Positions 6,251-7,681 of a stretch of 7,681 bases of DNA are shown one piece after another. The DNA is taken from assembly GCA_007123655.1 (NCBI GenBank), contig SKKR01000341.1:1-7681 (forward strand), read 5' to 3'. The notes beneath the pieces are model-generated. The model was not told the origin of the DNA. It saw only the letters and a list, made by a program, of their open reading frames with translations, and searched no databases. The DNA is from Thermomicrobiaceae bacterium. GTDB taxonomy: Bacteria; Chloroflexota; Chloroflexia; Thermomicrobiales; Thermomicrobiaceae. Position 1 is the stretch's first letter, and the number at the start of each line of letters is the position of its first letter. The position numbers were made by a program, and so were the translations under genes.

Positions 6251-7681
6251 ATGAATACACCTGAACAGCTACCATTTCCAGACTGGCTCCGAAGACGGGC
6301 TTTCACGAACCCGGACCGCCTCGCACTGGTCACGGGGCGGGACCAAATTACCTTTGGGGAACTCGACTGGTTGGCCGATGCGGGCAGCGCCTGGCTTTCC
6401 CGGCGCGGTGTGCAACAGGGTGACCATATCGCGTTGTATCTGCCAAACAGTGTCGCGTTCGTGGTTCTGGTGCACGCGGTGTCACGCCTCGGGGCGGTTT
6501 CAGTGCCGATCAACCGGCGACTGACGAGCAGTGAGATCGACTGGCAGCTTCGAGACGCAGGCGTTTCGCTCCTGATCGCTGACGACGCCCCGGAGGAAGT
6601 CATATCAATCGATCGGGATCAATCGGCGCAACTCCGCCTGCAACACATAGACCCGCACGATCCATCGTCGTTCGCAGCGCAGGGCGAACGAGTGCCGGAA
6701 ACGTTCGAATACCACCGGTCGTCGGACGTGCACTCCATCATGTACACCTCCGGCACCACCGGACGCCCTAAAGGAGCACTGCTGACCTATGGTAACCACT
6801 GGTGGAGCGCGATCGGCTCCGCGCTCAACCTGGGAACGCACACCGACGACCGCTGGCTGGCGGTGTTGCCGTTGTTCCACGTGGGAGGACTTTCCATTCT
6901 CATGCGCTCGGCGATCTACGGGATCACCGTCGTGTTGCATGAGACGTTCGATCCGGAGCACGTGAACCGGTCCATCCACGACGACCGGGTCACGATCATT
7001 TCCGTGGTAAGCACGATGCTTCGGCGAATGCTTCAGGCGCCGGGGAGCGATCCGTATCCGGCGTGGCTTCGGTGTGTCCTGCTGGGTGGTGGGCCGGCGC
7101 CAAAGCCATTGCTGGACAGCTGCGCGGAAACGGGTGTTCCCGTGACACAGACCTACGGACTGACCGAAAGCGCCTCGCAGATCGCGACCCTGGCACCGGA
7201 CGAAGCCCTGACGAAGCTCGGGTCGGCCGGCAAGCCGCTCTACCCGAACGAGATCGCGATCCTGGAGGGCGCGTCCCCTGTCGATCCCGGCATTCCGGGC
7301 GAAATCGCAGTCCGGGGACCGGTGATAACGGCGGGATATCACGGGCGAGCAGCGGATACTGCGGCCGCATTCTCGGACGGCTGGTTCCTCACCGGTGACG
7401 CCGGTTATTTGGACGCCGACGGGTATCTCTTCGTGCTGGACCGGCGCGACGATCTGATCGTCACCGGCGGCGAGAACGTCTATCCCGCCGAGGTGGAAGC
7501 TGTGCTCTGTGCACATGAGGCAGTCACCGACGCCGGCGTCGTGGGAGTCACTGACGAGGAATGGGGGCAGCGTGTTGTCGCGTTCGTCACCTGCAACGAA
7601 CAAGGGTGGCCCGAACCCGATGATCTTCAGGCCTGGTGCAGGTCGTGGCTGGCGGGGTACAAGGCGCCGGCAGAGTTCCAC
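6251..7681 (+). CDS. menE: o-Succinylbenzoate-CoA ligase MenE (3' truncated by window edge)
   Basis: MenE activates OSB with ATP and CoA, through an OSB-AMP intermediate, supplying OSB-CoA to MenB. The frame runs open from ATG 6251 to the last base, 477 residues, with no stop; the family is about 460-500 long, so only a short tail is missing. Adenylate-forming enzyme motifs in order: YTSGTTGRPKG (165-175, the A3 phosphate loop), LPLFHVGGL (206-214), LGGGPAPKPLL (278-288), TYGLTE (301-306, A5), GWFLTGDAGYLD (377-388, A7) and DRRDDLIVTGGENVYPAEVE (397-416, A8 hinge). The sequence ends at GYKAPAEFH, just before the A10 region that normally carries the catalytic lysine. An in-frame TAG at 6224 limits alternatives, so ATG 6251 is the only reasonable start; GGAAG directly abuts it, too close for a good Shine-Dalgarno. 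Other acyl-CoA ligases share these motifs; the position after menC fixes the likely substrate. Confidence 0.94.
   Translation, partial: MNTPEQLPFPDWLRRRAFTNPDRLALVTGRDQITFGELDWLADAGSAWLSRRGVQQGDHIALYLPNSVAFVVLVHAVSRLGAVSVPINRRLTSSEIDWQLRDAGVSLLIADDAPEEVISIDRDQSAQLRLQHIDPHDPSSFAAQGERVPETFEYHRSSDVHSIMYTSGTTGRPKGALLTYGNHWWSAIGSALNLGTHTDDRWLAVLPLFHVGGLSILMRSAIYGITVVLHETFDPEHVNRSIHDDRVTIISVVSTMLRRMLQAPGSDPYPAWLRCVLLGGGPAPKPLLDSCAETGVPVTQTYGLTESASQIATLAPDEALTKLGSAGKPLYPNEIAILEGASPVDPGIPGEIAVRGPVITAGYHGRAADTAAAFSDGWFLTGDAGYLDADGYLFVLDRRDDLIVTGGENVYPAEVEAVLCAHEAVTDAGVVGVTDEEWGQRVVAFVTCNEQGWPEPDDLQAWCRSWLAGYKAPAEFH

Noticed and set aside
6237..6254. Five-codon micro-ORF (MDYGR) whose stop overlaps the menE start as ATGA.
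   Set aside because: It could in principle be a coupling leader peptide, but it has no Shine-Dalgarno and such short frames are expected by chance.
6605..7681. Open frame of 358 codons on the minus strand, antisense to menE and running off the window edge.
   Set aside because: The + strand carries an unbroken MenE with all adenylation motifs over the same interval; the antisense product resembles no family I know.
1..7681. Search for an unusual system: defence genes, mobile elements, CRISPR repeats, RNA genes or riboswitches.
   Set aside because: More than 97% of the window is coding for well-known menaquinone enzymes, with no gap over 40 bases and no repeat array or transposase-like sequence.

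Overview
The window holds a single-direction cluster for classical (o-succinylbenzoate route) menaquinone, or vitamin K2, biosynthesis. Everything recognisable is on the + strand, in the order menF (5' truncated) - menD - menH - menB - menA - menC - menE (3' truncated). The genes follow one another with overlaps of 4 to 19 bases or gaps of 12 to 40 bases, as expected for one translationally coupled operon. No RNA gene, mobile element, CRISPR array, terminator or convincing promoter is visible, and no gene-free stretch exceeds 40 bases. The operon promoter must lie upstream of the window.

Pathway logic: MenF isomerises chorismate to isochorismate. MenD adds succinic semialdehyde from 2-oxoglutarate to give SEPHCHC. 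MenH eliminates pyruvate to give SHCHC. MenC dehydrates this to o-succinylbenzoate (OSB), MenE activates it to OSB-CoA, and MenB closes the ring to 1,4-dihydroxy-2-naphthoyl-CoA (DHNA-CoA). After thioester hydrolysis, the membrane enzyme MenA prenylates DHNA to demethylmenaquinone. Two steps have no gene here: DHNA-CoA hydrolysis and the final C-methylation (MenG/UbiE). Either or both could be encoded elsewhere, including just past menE.

Organism: the DNA is GC-rich (about 60-65% by eye), with GTG starts for menD and menA and recognisable Shine-Dalgarno sequences, so it is a bacterium that uses menaquinone in respiration. MenB closely resembles the Bacillus-type enzyme from memory. MenD wording (for example the HLDERSA and TADRPPEL blocks) and menA sitting inside the cluster recall Chloroflexota such as the Thermomicrobia/Sphaerobacter group. 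That assignment is a tentative impression, not a demonstrated one; Rhodothermia-like Bacteroidota share a similar gene order as I remember it.

I found no undescribed system. All seven genes have their family motifs and look intact apart from the two cut by the window edges. The residual oddities are modest: an 18-base perfect palindrome inside menC, a 16-base one inside menF, a marked excess of GATC, and a 19-base menD/menH overlap.
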